Notes: generated by a model from the letters alone, not told the origin. 64,000 bases of DNA from Lachnobacterium bovis (GCF_900111325.1 NZ_FOGW01000004.1:234867-298866), one strand, 5' to 3'; shown: positions 46,956 to 56,151, counted from the first letter of the stretch. Numbers and translations are program-made.

Positions 46956-47483
46956 CTATATTTGCTCTATATTGCATAAAAACTGTCTTTTTTTGTTATG
47001 TAGATGTCTCCTACACATTCTGTAAATAAATTCTAAAGAATACGCATCATCATTTTTCAATACACCTAGCATATATTCTATAGCATCAATGTTCCTAAAT
47101 TCATTTGGCAAAAAATTTAATTCATTTTCATGCTCACAAATTATACGAACACTTTCTCTCTCTTCTAACTCTATTTCTATTTTTTTTTGTTCAATAAATT
47201 TTTTCTTACAAAGGCTGATAGATAAAATATCAACTGTAATAAATAAGTTGAACAATAGCATGCTTATAATATAAATCAAAGCACCTTTACTTCCTAAAGA
47301 TAATAATCCTGTTGAAACTAAAACTATAAAAATATCAAGTAGCACTCGACTTTCTACTTTTTTACTGTAACGTTTTATCATCTCTTCAATTTCTTGCTCA
47401 TATGCTTTTTTCTGAAGAATATGCTCGTCAGCTTTTTGGCATATATCATATGCTTTCATAAGTCTAATTAATGTCATTTTCAT
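46956..47483 (-). CDS. Two-helix membrane protein, unknown
   Basis: 175 residues. An N-terminal amphipathic, charged region (1-42), two hydrophobic helices (about 46-64 and 68-90), then a charged Glu/Lys-rich domain to the end with a CRRHLHNKK segment. No known family recognised. A weak ribosome site (AGGATAAG) precedes the ATG. Flanked by the large LCP and GDPD-like genes, all on the minus strand but with gaps. Confidence 0.65.
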   Translation of the reverse strand: MKMTLIRLMKAYDICQKADEHILQKKAYEQEIEEMIKRYSKKVESRVLLDIFIVLVSTGLLSLGSKGALIYIISMLLFNLFITVDILSISLCKKKFIEQKKIEIELEERESVRIICEHENELNFLPNEFRNIDAIEYMLGVLKNDDAYSLEFIYRMCRRHLHNKKRQFLCNIEQI

Positions 47484-47644
47484 TTGTACTTATCCTATTC
47501 TAATCTAAAAAAATTAATGGGCTTACAAAATTATAATGACTAAGTTAACAGTTGTCAACATAACGTTCTTTAATACATATTACAATTATTTTTTTAATTA
47601 TCTCATATTTTTTTCTCCACATAATTTAACATGTACTATACAGC

Positions 47645-48883
47645 TTATCTATTTTCAAGGCTATTGTAAACTTTTGCGTCTGATAGATTTAAAACATTCG
47701 TATAAATTCCATCTGTACCTAAAGATTTTGACTTAATATAATTTTTAAAAGTATCTATAGTGTGATTAAAAAAATATTTATTTTTTTTATGTATCTCATT
47801 TATCTCTGTTATTCCAAAACGCTTATCTTCAAATTTAGCCGTAATCACCTGAATATTCTGATGTTTTGAAACAAATTTTATTATTTTTTCTGCCTTTTCT
47901 TTTGTTGCGTAAGTTGTAAAAATAATGCTTTTAAAAGGATAAACACTCATCACCGTATCATACATTTCTTCATCATAAATTTGTGGTATTATTCTTTCTA
48001 ATAAATGTATGTCCTTTTCTTTTGCTAAATTATAAATTTGTTCAAACTGAATCTGGGTTTCTTCTTTTGAAAAATCCGAAGATTTAGTATCTGTAATAAT
48101 ATACATATCCTTATTTATAAGCATTTCATCTAAAAGATTATCATACATCATAGTTGTAAATGTTTGACCAAAATCAGGATAACCTGTACCTTTAAAAGCT
48201 TTCCACTCTTTTTGTGAAAAAGCCCTATTATCTTTCATTCCAAACTTCTTCCAATCATGAACAAGTGCCATCTTATTATCCGAAGTAGGATACATATCAA
48301 ATTCAAAAACTCTAAATCCTAAATTATAGTTTTGAATGATTGCCTCTTTAGAATTAGTATAAGAACTATAATTATTGCGTGTTTTTACAGCTCCACCTGC
48401 ATGTGCAATCATTTCTGTATTATTATACCATGTCTTAGGGTGTATATTTTTATACTTAATATGATGATTTTTATAGAAAAAATCTAGCATAAACACATCT
48501 TTTAATGCTTTAGCCGTCACATAATCTTCTCCATCTATTGTTTTTATTTGTTGTTTTATATTGTATTTATAACTGTTTTTTCTACAATAATTATTAATTT
48601 TATCCCAAAAAACAGTTACATTAACACCGTTAATTTTACCTGTATATATATTATATTTCTTAGTTTTAAACCCAATTAAATTCATTACATCATTTATTTT
48701 AAAATATTTTTCTTTTTCTATTTTATGTAACAATAGCTTTTGAGTTTCTTTTTTATAATATTTTTTTTCATAATTACGTCCTAACGTAAATACACATACC
48801 ATACTTATGAAAAAAAACATCATAATCAAAATAATCCTACTTATATTATTTATTAATTTATTTTCCTTCAAATTGATCTTCAT
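47645..48883 (-). CDS. Membrane-anchored GDPD-like phosphodiesterase
   Basis: About 412 residues from ATG 48883 (site GGTGAG just upstream); ATG at 48895 is an alternative. One N-terminal helix, a unique region to about 150, then the GDPD barrel: MIAHAGGAVKTRNNYSSYTN, FEFDMYPTSDNKMALVHDW and later TDTKSSD. His-Ala-Gly-Gly and the E/D metal ligands are present. Family members hydrolyse glycerophosphodiesters, including teichoic-acid-type polymers, so a wall-polymer turnover role is possible outside the membrane. Confidence 0.82.
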   Translation of the reverse strand: MKINLKENKLINNISRIILIMMFFFISMVCVFTLGRNYEKKYYKKETQKLLLHKIEKEKYFKINDVMNLIGFKTKKYNIYTGKINGVNVTVFWDKINNYCRKNSYKYNIKQQIKTIDGEDYVTAKALKDVFMLDFFYKNHHIKYKNIHPKTWYNNTEMIAHAGGAVKTRNNYSSYTNSKEAIIQNYNLGFRVFEFDMYPTSDNKMALVHDWKKFGMKDNRAFSQKEWKAFKGTGYPDFGQTFTTMMYDNLLDEMLINKDMYIITDTKSSDFSKEETQIQFEQIYNLAKEKDIHLLERIIPQIYDEEMYDTVMSVYPFKSIIFTTYATKEKAEKIIKFVSKHQNIQVITAKFEDKRFGITEINEIHKKNKYFFNHTIDTFKNYIKSKSLGTDGIYTNVLNLSDAKVYNSLENR

Positions 48884-48966
48884 TTTTCTCACCATGTAAT
48901 ACTTTCTAGTTTGTAAAAACAATATACGTATTACATAATAACACACTGTTATTGTTTTGTGTAGAA

Positions 48967-49018
48967 AAAAGCATTCTATATTATCCTAATAAAAGAAATA
49001 ATATAAAATGCTTTTTTA
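48967..49018 (-). terminator. Terminator of the pectinesterase gene
   Basis: Arms AAAAAAGCATT.TATATTAT and ATAATATA.AATGCTTTTTT pair over about 18 bases. It has flanking A and T runs, so it can act in both directions. Confidence 0.88.
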
Positions 49019-49034
49019 ATCTTATTTAAATAAA

Positions 49035-52000
49035 TTATCTTCTTTTCTTAGCCAAAAAGAATCCAATTGCGCCTGAAATGAAACTTACTGCAATTAAAGC
49101 AACTGCAATACCAACTAATTTCATTGCATTATTTTCTTTTTTATCTACTTTTTCTTCTTGTTCTTTGGCCGATTTAGGAACTTTATTTTCCTTAATATTA
49201 GTTTTATTTTTTGATGCTTTTGATTTTACTTCTTTGGTATTCTCCACATTATTATTTGCATCATTTGATGTAGAAATACTATTTGATGTTTCCGAAGCTG
49301 ACTCTACATTTTGTGCTTCGCCATTGTTGTTTGTTGATAATATATTAGACCTAGTAACAGCTGGTTTAATTACACTCACAACTGTTTTTACACGCTTAGC
49401 AGTTGTAGTAGAAACACCTGCTCCTCCTTTAATTGCATTGGATCTAACTGAAGATGTATTAGCAGGTAGCGAACTTACAGCATTTGTACTTTTCGAATCA
49501 CTCTTAGTGCTTCCTGAAGTGTTACTATTTTTATTTGTACTCTCTTTTGTACTTGTTTCACTTCTTGTAGGTTCTTCTGTAGGTGTTTTAGTATTTTCGT
49601 CACCCTGACTTGGTTGTGGCTGTGGTTGTGGCTGTGGCTGTGGTTGTGGTTGTGGCTCTGGCTGTGGCTGTGGTTGTGGCTGTGGTTCTGGTTGTGGCTG
49701 TGGTTCTGGCTCAACAACCGGTGTACCATATAAATTATTTAATAATGTTTTGTAGTCATAACCATCTAAAACACTAGATCCATTTATAGCTGCTGCCTCA
49801 TCTTTTCCAAGTAAAGGTCTACTTTCATCAATTACAAAACCTTTACCATATGAACCATATTCAAAGAAACGAGCATCCTTTGCATAATTTTCAGACATAT
49901 CTCCATAGCTTTGGCCTTTTTCGATATTTATTGCGCGTCCTAAATAACAATTAATGAAGATAGTTGAATCATCTTTTCCCCATGGTCTAGCCATTCTATA
50001 GCTTCCATCTTTTATATTATCTTCAGCAATAAATCTACATTCATTAAATACCAAACCATAATCAACATCTGCTGGTGTATTACCTGCTGTAAATACACCA
50101 TCTGCTTTATAAGGTGTGTATCTTGCAACAATATCACAATCATCAAAATAAGATGAACCCGATCCATAAATAAAGTCTACATTTCCTGTTATGTAACATT
50201 TTTTGAAATATTGCCTTGTTTTAACAGTCACACCATTCTTCTTTTGTCTTGCAGCTGTTAAAACTGTATCCTGATAACCTAAAAATCTTACATTTACAAA
50301 TGATGACTTATCTGCTGCAACACAAATTGCATCTGCTTGTTGACCATTTTTATTTCCATATGGGAAACTATTTTCAATTGTCAAATTTTCAGCTGTAAAG
50401 CCCGTGGCCTTAGAATCTACATAAACAGCATTTCTATCCCACATACTAGTAGCTGTGTTATCGCCTGTTGCTGCGTGATAGTAAATATGAGTATTTTTGC
50501 TATCTTCACCTAATAAACTAATGTTAGGTTTATCAACAATAACTCTCTCATTATATTGTCCATTTTTCACAAAAATTACAACATTTTTATCAGCTGAAAA
50601 TGTAGCTTTTACTGCGCTTGAAACTGATTTATATGTTTTTTTGCCTTCGAAAGTACTACCTTCTTCTCCTGGATAATTTTTATCAACTACAATATCATAG
50701 TCAGGATTACAAACAAAATTAAAATATGTTCTTGTTATTTTTTGATTGTCATCAATCAAAAGAATTTCAACATCATTTCTCTTATCTAAAAGTTTAGCGC
50801 AAAAATCAAATTCTTCATCAGCTTTTACGTTTCTTTCTTCTTGAACTTTTCCGTTTACAACTAACTGTGCTTTTCCAGCTTTGCTAGATTTTAATTTTAA
50901 ATTTGCCTCTTTTTTAAATACAGTATCATTGTCCTTTGAAATTACACTAATTTTAGCAGCTTCATTTTCATATACATATTTACCAACATGTCCATCAGTT
51001 GTTAACACTTGTAATTTATTTGATGGATTTGAAGTGTTTGTCTCATTTTTAGCAACTACATAATATACATATGCTTGTTCTTCTACGATATTTACATCTT
51101 TATATTCACACTCTTTTACAGTGGCACATAAAGTTGGATTTCCCTTAAATCCAGTTGTTCTATAAACATCGTACTCTGTTGCCCCTTCTACCTGGCTCCA
51201 TTTCAAAGAAACTTCCTTAGCTGATGCTGTTCCTGTTAAAGTGCTTGCATTTAAAGGTTTCACATAAGATACTTCATTTGTTTCAATTTCTTGTCCTTGT
51301 GTGCTTCCACCGTAAGGAATAATTTTAAATTTATAAGTTCCCTGTTCGTTTAAATCATTGAAAACAAAATTATTTTTTCTAACAGTTTTTACTTTATTGT
51401 ACTCTGAACCATTTTTAGAAACAAAAATATCATACTGTTCTACTCCAGAACCATTCTTATCAATGTTCCAATTAAGAGCAATATTTGTTCTATCCTCTGA
51501 CATAGTAGCTGTTGCATTAGAAATACTTGGTGCTTCTCCCTCAACATTAAACTGTTCATTTGAACTATAAACAACTTTATCCGATTCATCAGTCAATATT
51601 ATATTTGATAAACTTACACTAGCTCCTGAAATTGCAAAACCATATCTGACTTTTTGCTCATTTCCAAGACATGCCGACTGCTTAGCTGGTATAAACTCAT
51701 AATTGTTCACAATTATATTATTGTTAGAATCTTTAATTGTTGTGTAGCTTTTATCTCCAACTTTTTTATATTCAACATAATATGGTTTTCCATATTCAAA
51801 TGTGGATGTTCCCATTTCTTTTTTGCCACCATCTGCTTTCCCTTTTGAATACGCATGAACCATTAATTGATTTTTATTAAACTGAAGCGCATCATAATAT
51901 ACGAAATTATCACTCGCATTAGGAGCAAATTGTCCTACAAAAACGCCTTGTTTATCAGTTCCCTTATCTAAACTATTAATTACAACTTCAGCTTTTAAAG

Positions 52001-52904
52001 TCATATTGTTAGTATTTTCTGGCAAAAGCAAATAATCTACATTAGTTGATGTTCTAATATCTCCTTTTGAACATGCTGTTCTATCAGATGCTACGTTAAT
52101 TCCGCGTCCAGACAATTCACATGAATACTTTACTTTATCCTCATATTTAGCGCCTACATCTGCACCTGTCATATGATTTAAGGTATATGTTTCAACATTT
52201 GAAGTAAAAACTTCACTACCATTACTTTTAATTGATACATCTGTTGCTTCAATTTTAAGTCCTTTTGAAGCGAAAAAACCAATTGTAGATGGTTTAAAAT
52301 CCGAAACTCCCATTCCATTTCTTGTCATTATACAATCCTTGAATTCTGCATCCTTAGCTACTGTATAATAAACTGCGTTCTCTGAAAATTCTAATTTAAC
52401 ATAAAATTCTTTTGGCAATGTATTAAGTGGTTGTTGACAAAGTGCCGAACCATTTTGTTTAATAACTCCCATCTTATTTTTTGAATAATCAATATACCAG
52501 CCACCTGCTGCTGTATTTACTGTTTCACTATCATTTCTAGCTATAATACCGATTTGACCAGCTGTAGCATTATCATTACAATTTTTTACTTTAGCAACAA
52601 TTGATGAATTTCCCTCTACATCTGTAAAAAGATATGAAAAATCATTCTGTTGATAATCTTTATCAAAACCTTTATCACCCTTACCAACAAGAGTAACTGT
52701 TTTGTTTGAAATGCTACCCATTCCACTCTCTGTATGAGTTCCTATTTCACTAAGAATAAGTTGTGTATTTTTTTCCGTTTGACTTGCCTCAACCATTGAA
52801 AGTGGTAGAATGTTCAAGCAACCTGGTGTAACTGTAGTAGTTGAGATAACAGTTGTCGCTGTAATCACCTTAACCATCAAAGCAAGTTTTTTATTTTTTC
52901 TCAT
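49035..52904 (-). CDS. Large secreted, membrane-anchored pectinesterase
   Basis: 1289 residues from ATG 52904, which follows AGGAGGAAAT; 32 upstream codons are open but precede that site. Order: signal peptide (1-40), beta-sandwich-like regions (about 45-225 and 240-450), two fibronectin III-like domains (about 458-545 and 550-635), a spacer, the pectinesterase helix (about 735-1050), a Pro/Gln/Glu repeat linker (about 1065-1105), a Ser/Thr-rich stalk, and a C-terminal helix with KKRR. Pectinesterase residues are intact: D879 (GYQDTV), D910 (GNVDFIYG) and R973-W975 (RPW). It removes methyl esters from pectin. No sortase motif precedes the last helix. Confidence 0.93.
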   Translation of the reverse strand: MRKNKKLALMVKVITATTVISTTTVTPGCLNILPLSMVEASQTEKNTQLILSEIGTHTESGMGSISNKTVTLVGKGDKGFDKDYQQNDFSYLFTDVEGNSSIVAKVKNCNDNATAGQIGIIARNDSETVNTAAGGWYIDYSKNKMGVIKQNGSALCQQPLNTLPKEFYVKLEFSENAVYYTVAKDAEFKDCIMTRNGMGVSDFKPSTIGFFASKGLKIEATDVSIKSNGSEVFTSNVETYTLNHMTGADVGAKYEDKVKYSCELSGRGINVASDRTACSKGDIRTSTNVDYLLLPENTNNMTLKAEVVINSLDKGTDKQGVFVGQFAPNASDNFVYYDALQFNKNQLMVHAYSKGKADGGKKEMGTSTFEYGKPYYVEYKKVGDKSYTTIKDSNNNIIVNNYEFIPAKQSACLGNEQKVRYGFAISGASVSLSNIILTDESDKVVYSSNEQFNVEGEAPSISNATATMSEDRTNIALNWNIDKNGSGVEQYDIFVSKNGSEYNKVKTVRKNNFVFNDLNEQGTYKFKIIPYGGSTQGQEIETNEVSYVKPLNASTLTGTASAKEVSLKWSQVEGATEYDVYRTTGFKGNPTLCATVKECEYKDVNIVEEQAYVYYVVAKNETNTSNPSNKLQVLTTDGHVGKYVYENEAAKISVISKDNDTVFKKEANLKLKSSKAGKAQLVVNGKVQEERNVKADEEFDFCAKLLDKRNDVEILLIDDNQKITRTYFNFVCNPDYDIVVDKNYPGEEGSTFEGKKTYKSVSSAVKATFSADKNVVIFVKNGQYNERVIVDKPNISLLGEDSKNTHIYYHAATGDNTATSMWDRNAVYVDSKATGFTAENLTIENSFPYGNKNGQQADAICVAADKSSFVNVRFLGYQDTVLTAARQKKNGVTVKTRQYFKKCYITGNVDFIYGSGSSYFDDCDIVARYTPYKADGVFTAGNTPADVDYGLVFNECRFIAEDNIKDGSYRMARPWGKDDSTIFINCYLGRAINIEKGQSYGDMSENYAKDARFFEYGSYGKGFVIDESRPLLGKDEAAAINGSSVLDGYDYKTLLNNLYGTPVVEPEPQPQPEPQPQPQPQPEPQPQPQPQPQPQPQPSQGDENTKTPTEEPTRSETSTKESTNKNSNTSGSTKSDSKSTNAVSSLPANTSSVRSNAIKGGAGVSTTTAKRVKTVVSVIKPAVTRSNILSTNNNGEAQNVESASETSNSISTSNDANNNVENTKEVKSKASKNKTNIKENKVPKSAKEQEEKVDKKENNAMKLVGIAVALIAVSFISGAIGFFLAKKRR
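49612..49715. repeat. Hexanucleotide repeat coding for the Pro-Gln linker
   Basis: Runs of TGTGGC/TGTGGT with a few TCTGGC/TCTGGT on the plus strand encode alternating Pro-Gln (and Pro-Glu) on the minus strand, a proline-rich wall spacer between the enzyme and its stalk. Confidence 0.93.
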
Positions 52905-53330
52905 ATTTCCTCCTTGAAACAAAAAACAAAAGTAACTAGCTTTCATTTTCCATAGTGTAACTAAAATTTGAAAAATAAAAGATGACATAAAAAACACCAT
53001 GTTTTCACTTCAAGAGAAACATGAATTTTTCATAAACCAACTATAAACTTTTTATAAATTTTGTTACTGCATAAAGATTACCATAATTTTACAAATTTTA
53101 CCATCGTAAATAGCAACAAGAATGTTTCCATTTAAAGAGTGTTTTATAACTATTTTTTATAAAAATGACTTTATTGTGAATTTTTTATTTAATCCATTGA
53201 TAACGTGATGTTTTTTTAATAAAAAAGACTATGAAATCGATGCACATAATCTTGCATCACTTCCATAGTCTTTTACATTTTCTTGTTTAAAATTTTATAA
53301 CAAAGTTTCCAATTTTTTTAAGTAAAAAAA
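52905..53330. other. Non-coding interval with terminator
   Basis: 426 bases, AT-rich, upstream of the pectinesterase. No convincing -35/-10 pair seen. It contains the hairpin at 53222-53275 that ends the gene at 53331. Confidence 0.6.
53222..53275 (-). terminator. Terminator of the coiled helical-protein gene
   Basis: Arms AAAAGACTATG and CATAGTCTTTT, with inner ATGCA/TGCAT pairing and T or A runs outside; 56 bases after the stop at 53331. Confidence 0.85.
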
Positions 53331-53894
53331 TTAAATATCATCATTCGTTTCTTTTTGTTTATTTCTATCGAGAACCTTCTTGATTTTTTCATCATACTCA
53401 CTCTTTGTAATCAAACCTAGCATTCTTTGCATTTTGATTTTTCTTATCTCATCAAAATAATCTACTTTACTCTTTGCTCTTTCTATTTTTTCTTCATATT
53501 CATCCCTGCTTAAAATTCCCATCTCTAAAGCTTTTGCAAGATGTTCCTTAGCTTTTTCATACTCTCTTTTAGCTTTTATTCTTTCTTTTTCATCGTAAAC
53601 ATCCCTCACATAAGCCTGCTGCTTTGAGTACTCTCTTTTAAATGTTTCATATTTATCAATAATTGGATCAATTTCATCTAATAAATCTTCAACATCAAAA
53701 GTTTCTATCAATTCACCATTTCTTACAAAATCAACATATCTTTTTCCGATTTTCTGGTAAAGTTCATTCAATTCTCTTTCTGCTGCCAATTGTTTTAATT
53801 TAATATTTGCAAATTCTCCATGTTCTTTAACTGTTGTACATACAGTCGTTCCAACATCTTTAGCAGATAATGCTATCTTTTCTAATAAGTTCAC
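53331..53894 (-). CDS. Cytoplasmic helical protein with two SHOCT-like repeats, unknown
   Basis: 187 residues from GTG at 53894, nine bases after GGAGGG; an ATG seven codons upstream sits before that site and is rejected. The chain is strongly charged and helical (about 55-130 likely coiled coil). Two similar C-terminal motifs, LEMGILSRDEYEEKIERAK and MLGLITKSEYDEKIKKVL, match the short SHOCT pattern (small hairpin with G-[IL]-[IL]-[ST]-x-x-E-Y). Such repeats are often found in oligomerising proteins. Divergent from the RiPP locus; no evidence that it belongs to it. Confidence 0.7.
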   Translation of the reverse strand: MNLLEKIALSAKDVGTTVCTTVKEHGEFANIKLKQLAAERELNELYQKIGKRYVDFVRNGELIETFDVEDLLDEIDPIIDKYETFKREYSKQQAYVRDVYDEKERIKAKREYEKAKEHLAKALEMGILSRDEYEEKIERAKSKVDYFDEIRKIKMQRMLGLITKSEYDEKIKKVLDRNKQKETNDDI

Positions 53895-54214
53895 TAAAAC
53901 ACACCCTCCTAACATTTTTACAAAAAAGTTACTTCTAGCGGTATTGAACAGCTATATTCATAAAACAAACTAATAAGTAATTCTAGAAAAATAAGTTTTC
54001 TTATATTTAACAATCTAAATATCACATTCAAAGTGTCACTTATTATATCGAATAAAATTCAGTTTTACTTATTGATTTGCTTATTGAATTTATAATATAT
54101 CTATCAGAAATATAATTCAATAAACTTTATAAAACTTTATCAGAAATTTCCCAAATTTTTAATTTGACATTTTGCACAAAAAATATATCTATTTTTTTCT
54201 TATTTTAAACAATT

Positions 54215-54250
54215 GTTTCAGTTGTTTCATATGAAAAAATCGTTTCATAT
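54215..54250 (+). promoter_or_regulatory. GTTTCA repeat cluster
   Basis: GTTTCA at 54215 and GTTTCATAT at 54224 and 54242, spaced 9 and 18 bases apart. The middle copy is part of the palindrome TTTCATATGAAA (54225-54236). About 55-90 bases upstream of the -35. Possible regulator site. Confidence 0.45.
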
Positions 54251-54259
54251 ATTCCAAGA

Positions 54260-54277
54260 AGTTATAGGTATATAACT
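54260..54277 (+). promoter_or_regulatory. Operator-like dyad before the RiPP promoter
   Basis: Perfect inverted repeat AGTTATA-ggta-TATAACT ending 25 bases upstream of the -35; the flanks (AGA and TCT) extend the symmetry imperfectly. Confidence 0.5.
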
Positions 54278-54302
54278 CTTCTATAAAATTTAAGTTTTCC
54301 TA

Positions 54303-54331
54303 TTGACTTTCATTCTTTAGCAGTGTAAACT
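54303..54331 (+). promoter_or_regulatory. Promoter of the RiPP precursor
   Basis: TTGACT (54303-54308), 17-base spacer, TAAACT (54326-54331). It sits 63 bases before the peptide start. Confidence 0.65.
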
Positions 54332-54393
54332 GAATTCAACAAGTGCACAACTTGTGTTAATTTAACTAAATATTTTTAGAGGAGGAAGTTATC

Positions 54394-54513
54394 ATGAAAA
54401 ACATTAATGAAAATCTTTGGACAGAAATTTCTGTAGAAGAAATGGAAACAAGAGAAGAGTTTTGTTTCTGGAACAACTGCTTCACATGCTTTTGTTTCAC
54501 ATTCAACTGGTAA
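54394..54513 (+). CDS. RiPP precursor peptide, Cys/Phe/Trp-rich core
   Basis: 39 codons from ATG 54394, preceded by GAGGAGGAAG. The first 22 residues (MKNINENLWTEISVEEMETR then EE) are polar and acidic, like a leader. The last 17 residues contain four Cys, six Phe and two Trp: FCFWNNC, FTCFCF, TFNW. Aromatic residues alternate with Cys and Thr. No double-glycine site is present. The gene is followed by a radical SAM/SPASM gene, a protease and an ABC transporter, which is the usual company of a modified peptide. Thioether or aromatic crosslinks are possible products (inference). The family is not one I recognise. Confidence 0.85.
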   Translation: MKNINENLWTEISVEEMETREEFCFWNNCFTCFCFTFNW

Positions 54514-54577
54514 TTAGAAGTGTTTAATTTTACCCCTAGTAATTAACATTAAACATCAAAATCAGTTATCACACATT

Positions 54578-54621
54578 AAGGATTAGATTTAATTGAATCT
54601 AATCCTTATTTTAAAATAAGG
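54578..54621 (+). other. Paired hairpins between precursor and maturase genes
   Basis: A 12-base perfect stem AAGGATTAGATT/AATCTAATCCTT (54578-54607, loop of 6) overlaps an 18-base perfect palindrome CCTTATTTTAAAATAAGG (54604-54621). There is no long T run. It probably works as a partial terminator or stabiliser that lets the peptide be made in excess over the enzymes. Confidence 0.65.
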
Positions 54622-54750
54622 CGTTTTACATATATAACATCTAGGAAAGAAATACTCAAAAACTTAATAAACCTCTTTAAAATATTCTCTTAGATATTAT
54701 TTAATAAATGCCAAAAAAGTAGAAAAATATAGATTAAGGAATCAAAAATT

Positions 54751-56151
54751 ATGGCGATTATCACAAAATATTGTTTAACATATAAAATGAATGAAAATGA
54801 ACATCTTTTAATAAATACTGTGACTGGAGCTTTAGATATTATCGACACTCCTTCACTAAATTTAATTAATGAAGTTAAAGCTGGTAACTCAGATGCTATT
54901 TCAAAGAAATCACAATTATACTCTGATTTACAAAAACGTGGTTATCTATTTGAAACACCAAAAGACGAGCTTGCATTATTACAAAAAGTAAAATCTTATA
55001 GCGATTTTCTTTATAATAATTCATTTCCATCAGAGTTTATTATCCTACCAACTTTAGGATGTAATTTACGTTGTACATATTGTTTTGAAGATGATGCACA
55101 ACACGTTAATCACTGCAAAATGACAAAAGAACAACTTGAAGGAATTTTAAAATATATAAAAGAAATCAAAGAATCTCACAAAGAAATTCTTGAAAAAAAC
55201 AAACAAAAACTTAAAATTAGAATTTTTGGTGGAGAACCACTTCTTCCTGGAAACAAAGAACTTGTTATACGAATTCTAGAATTTAGTCGTGATAATAACG
55301 TAGAAGTAAATATCGTTTCTAATGGTACTTTAGTTGATTATTACATGGAAACATTAGTTGAATTTAAAGATGTTATCAATCTTCAAATTACACTCGATGG
55401 TCAAAAAGATATCCATGACAAACGTAGAATTAGAGCCGATGGAAAAGGAACTTTTGATGCCATCTGTAAAAATATTACAAAACTTATCGACAACAACATT
55501 CGAATTGCATTAAGAGTAAATGTTGATGCAGAAAACATTTCTGGCATTAATGAAATTGAAAAAATTATTATTGATAACCAATGGAATAAACATGGATATG
55601 TAATCCCTTATTTTTCACCAGTTGTAGACTTTTCTGGAACATCAACTACTGTTCTTGAAGAATCCGAATTACTCGAAGGATTATTAAAAAGTGGCTATAA
55701 AACTGATGGTTCTTCAACTTTTAAATCAGTTGTTTCGCCTTGTATTGGTTATCTCAATATGTTTTTTAATCCACACTCAAAACATAAATTTTGTAAAACT
55801 CACTATTGCGGAGCTACATCTAAAAATGAATTATGTTTTTCACCAGATGGACTTGTTACAAGTTGCATAACATATAGTGGAAAAGGAAAACACAGCATTG
55901 GAACTTTTGATGAAAACGGAGTAACTTTCGATCAAGAAGCTTACCTTGCTTGGACTGATAGAAATGTATTTAAAATCCAAAAATGTGGCAACTGCAAATA
56001 TGCATTTCTTTGCGGTGGTGGATGCCCTATTAAAGCAATTGACCAGAATGGTTCTATGGAAGACGTTGTTTGTAGTGATATCAAATCCACAATTGATACA
56101 TATGTAAATGAAGTTGTAATTCCAACTTTAACTGCCGGAGAAAGTGCATAA
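54751..56151 (+). CDS. Radical SAM/SPASM peptide maturase
   Basis: 466 residues. The N-terminal 75 residues form a small peptide-binding-type domain (INTVTGALDI, LQKRGYLFETP). The radical SAM core follows with CX3CX2C at C104, C108 and C111 (GCNLRCTYCFE) and GGEP at 160-163. A full SPASM domain closes the protein: C331, C348, C353, C362, C372, then CxxC (C412, C415), C421, C425 and C441, enough ligands for two auxiliary Fe-S clusters. It should install carbon-centred modifications on the precursor encoded 237 bases upstream. The stop overlaps the next start by one base (TAATG). Confidence 0.92.
   Translation: MAIITKYCLTYKMNENEHLLINTVTGALDIIDTPSLNLINEVKAGNSDAISKKSQLYSDLQKRGYLFETPKDELALLQKVKSYSDFLYNNSFPSEFIILPTLGCNLRCTYCFEDDAQHVNHCKMTKEQLEGILKYIKEIKESHKEILEKNKQKLKIRIFGGEPLLPGNKELVIRILEFSRDNNVEVNIVSNGTLVDYYMETLVEFKDVINLQITLDGQKDIHDKRRIRADGKGTFDAICKNITKLIDNNIRIALRVNVDAENISGINEIEKIIIDNQWNKHGYVIPYFSPVVDFSGTSTTVLEESELLEGLLKSGYKTDGSSTFKSVVSPCIGYLNMFFNPHSKHKFCKTHYCGATSKNELCFSPDGLVTSCITYSGKGKHSIGTFDENGVTFDQEAYLAWTDRNVFKIQKCGNCKYAFLCGGGCPIKAIDQNGSMEDVVCSDIKSTIDTYVNEVVIPTLTAGESA

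Larger units (their letters stand above)
53895..54393. other. Divergent regulatory interval upstream of the RiPP locus
   Basis: 499 bases without a gene. It holds GTTTCA repeats (54215-54250), a dyad (54260-54277), a promoter (54303-54331) and a small leader hairpin (54339-54355, ACAAGT/ACTTGT), then a strong GGAGG site for the peptide gene. Confidence 0.75.

Noticed and set aside
49078..49729. Open frames opposite or out of frame with the pectinesterase C-terminal region (for example the His-Ser-Asn-rich one at 49475-49729)
   Set aside because: They come from the Pro-Gln hexanucleotide repeat and low-complexity stalk; the sense frame has clear domain logic and a proper start.
54160..54190. 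Second promoter (TTGACA near 54163) for the RiPP locus
   Set aside because: No acceptable -10 at 16-18 bases; the promoter at 54303 is better placed.
54394..54513. Classical lantibiotic or double-glycine bacteriocin
   Set aside because: There is no lanthionine synthetase, no GG leader site and no C39-type peptidase transporter; the neighbours are radical SAM and M50 type.
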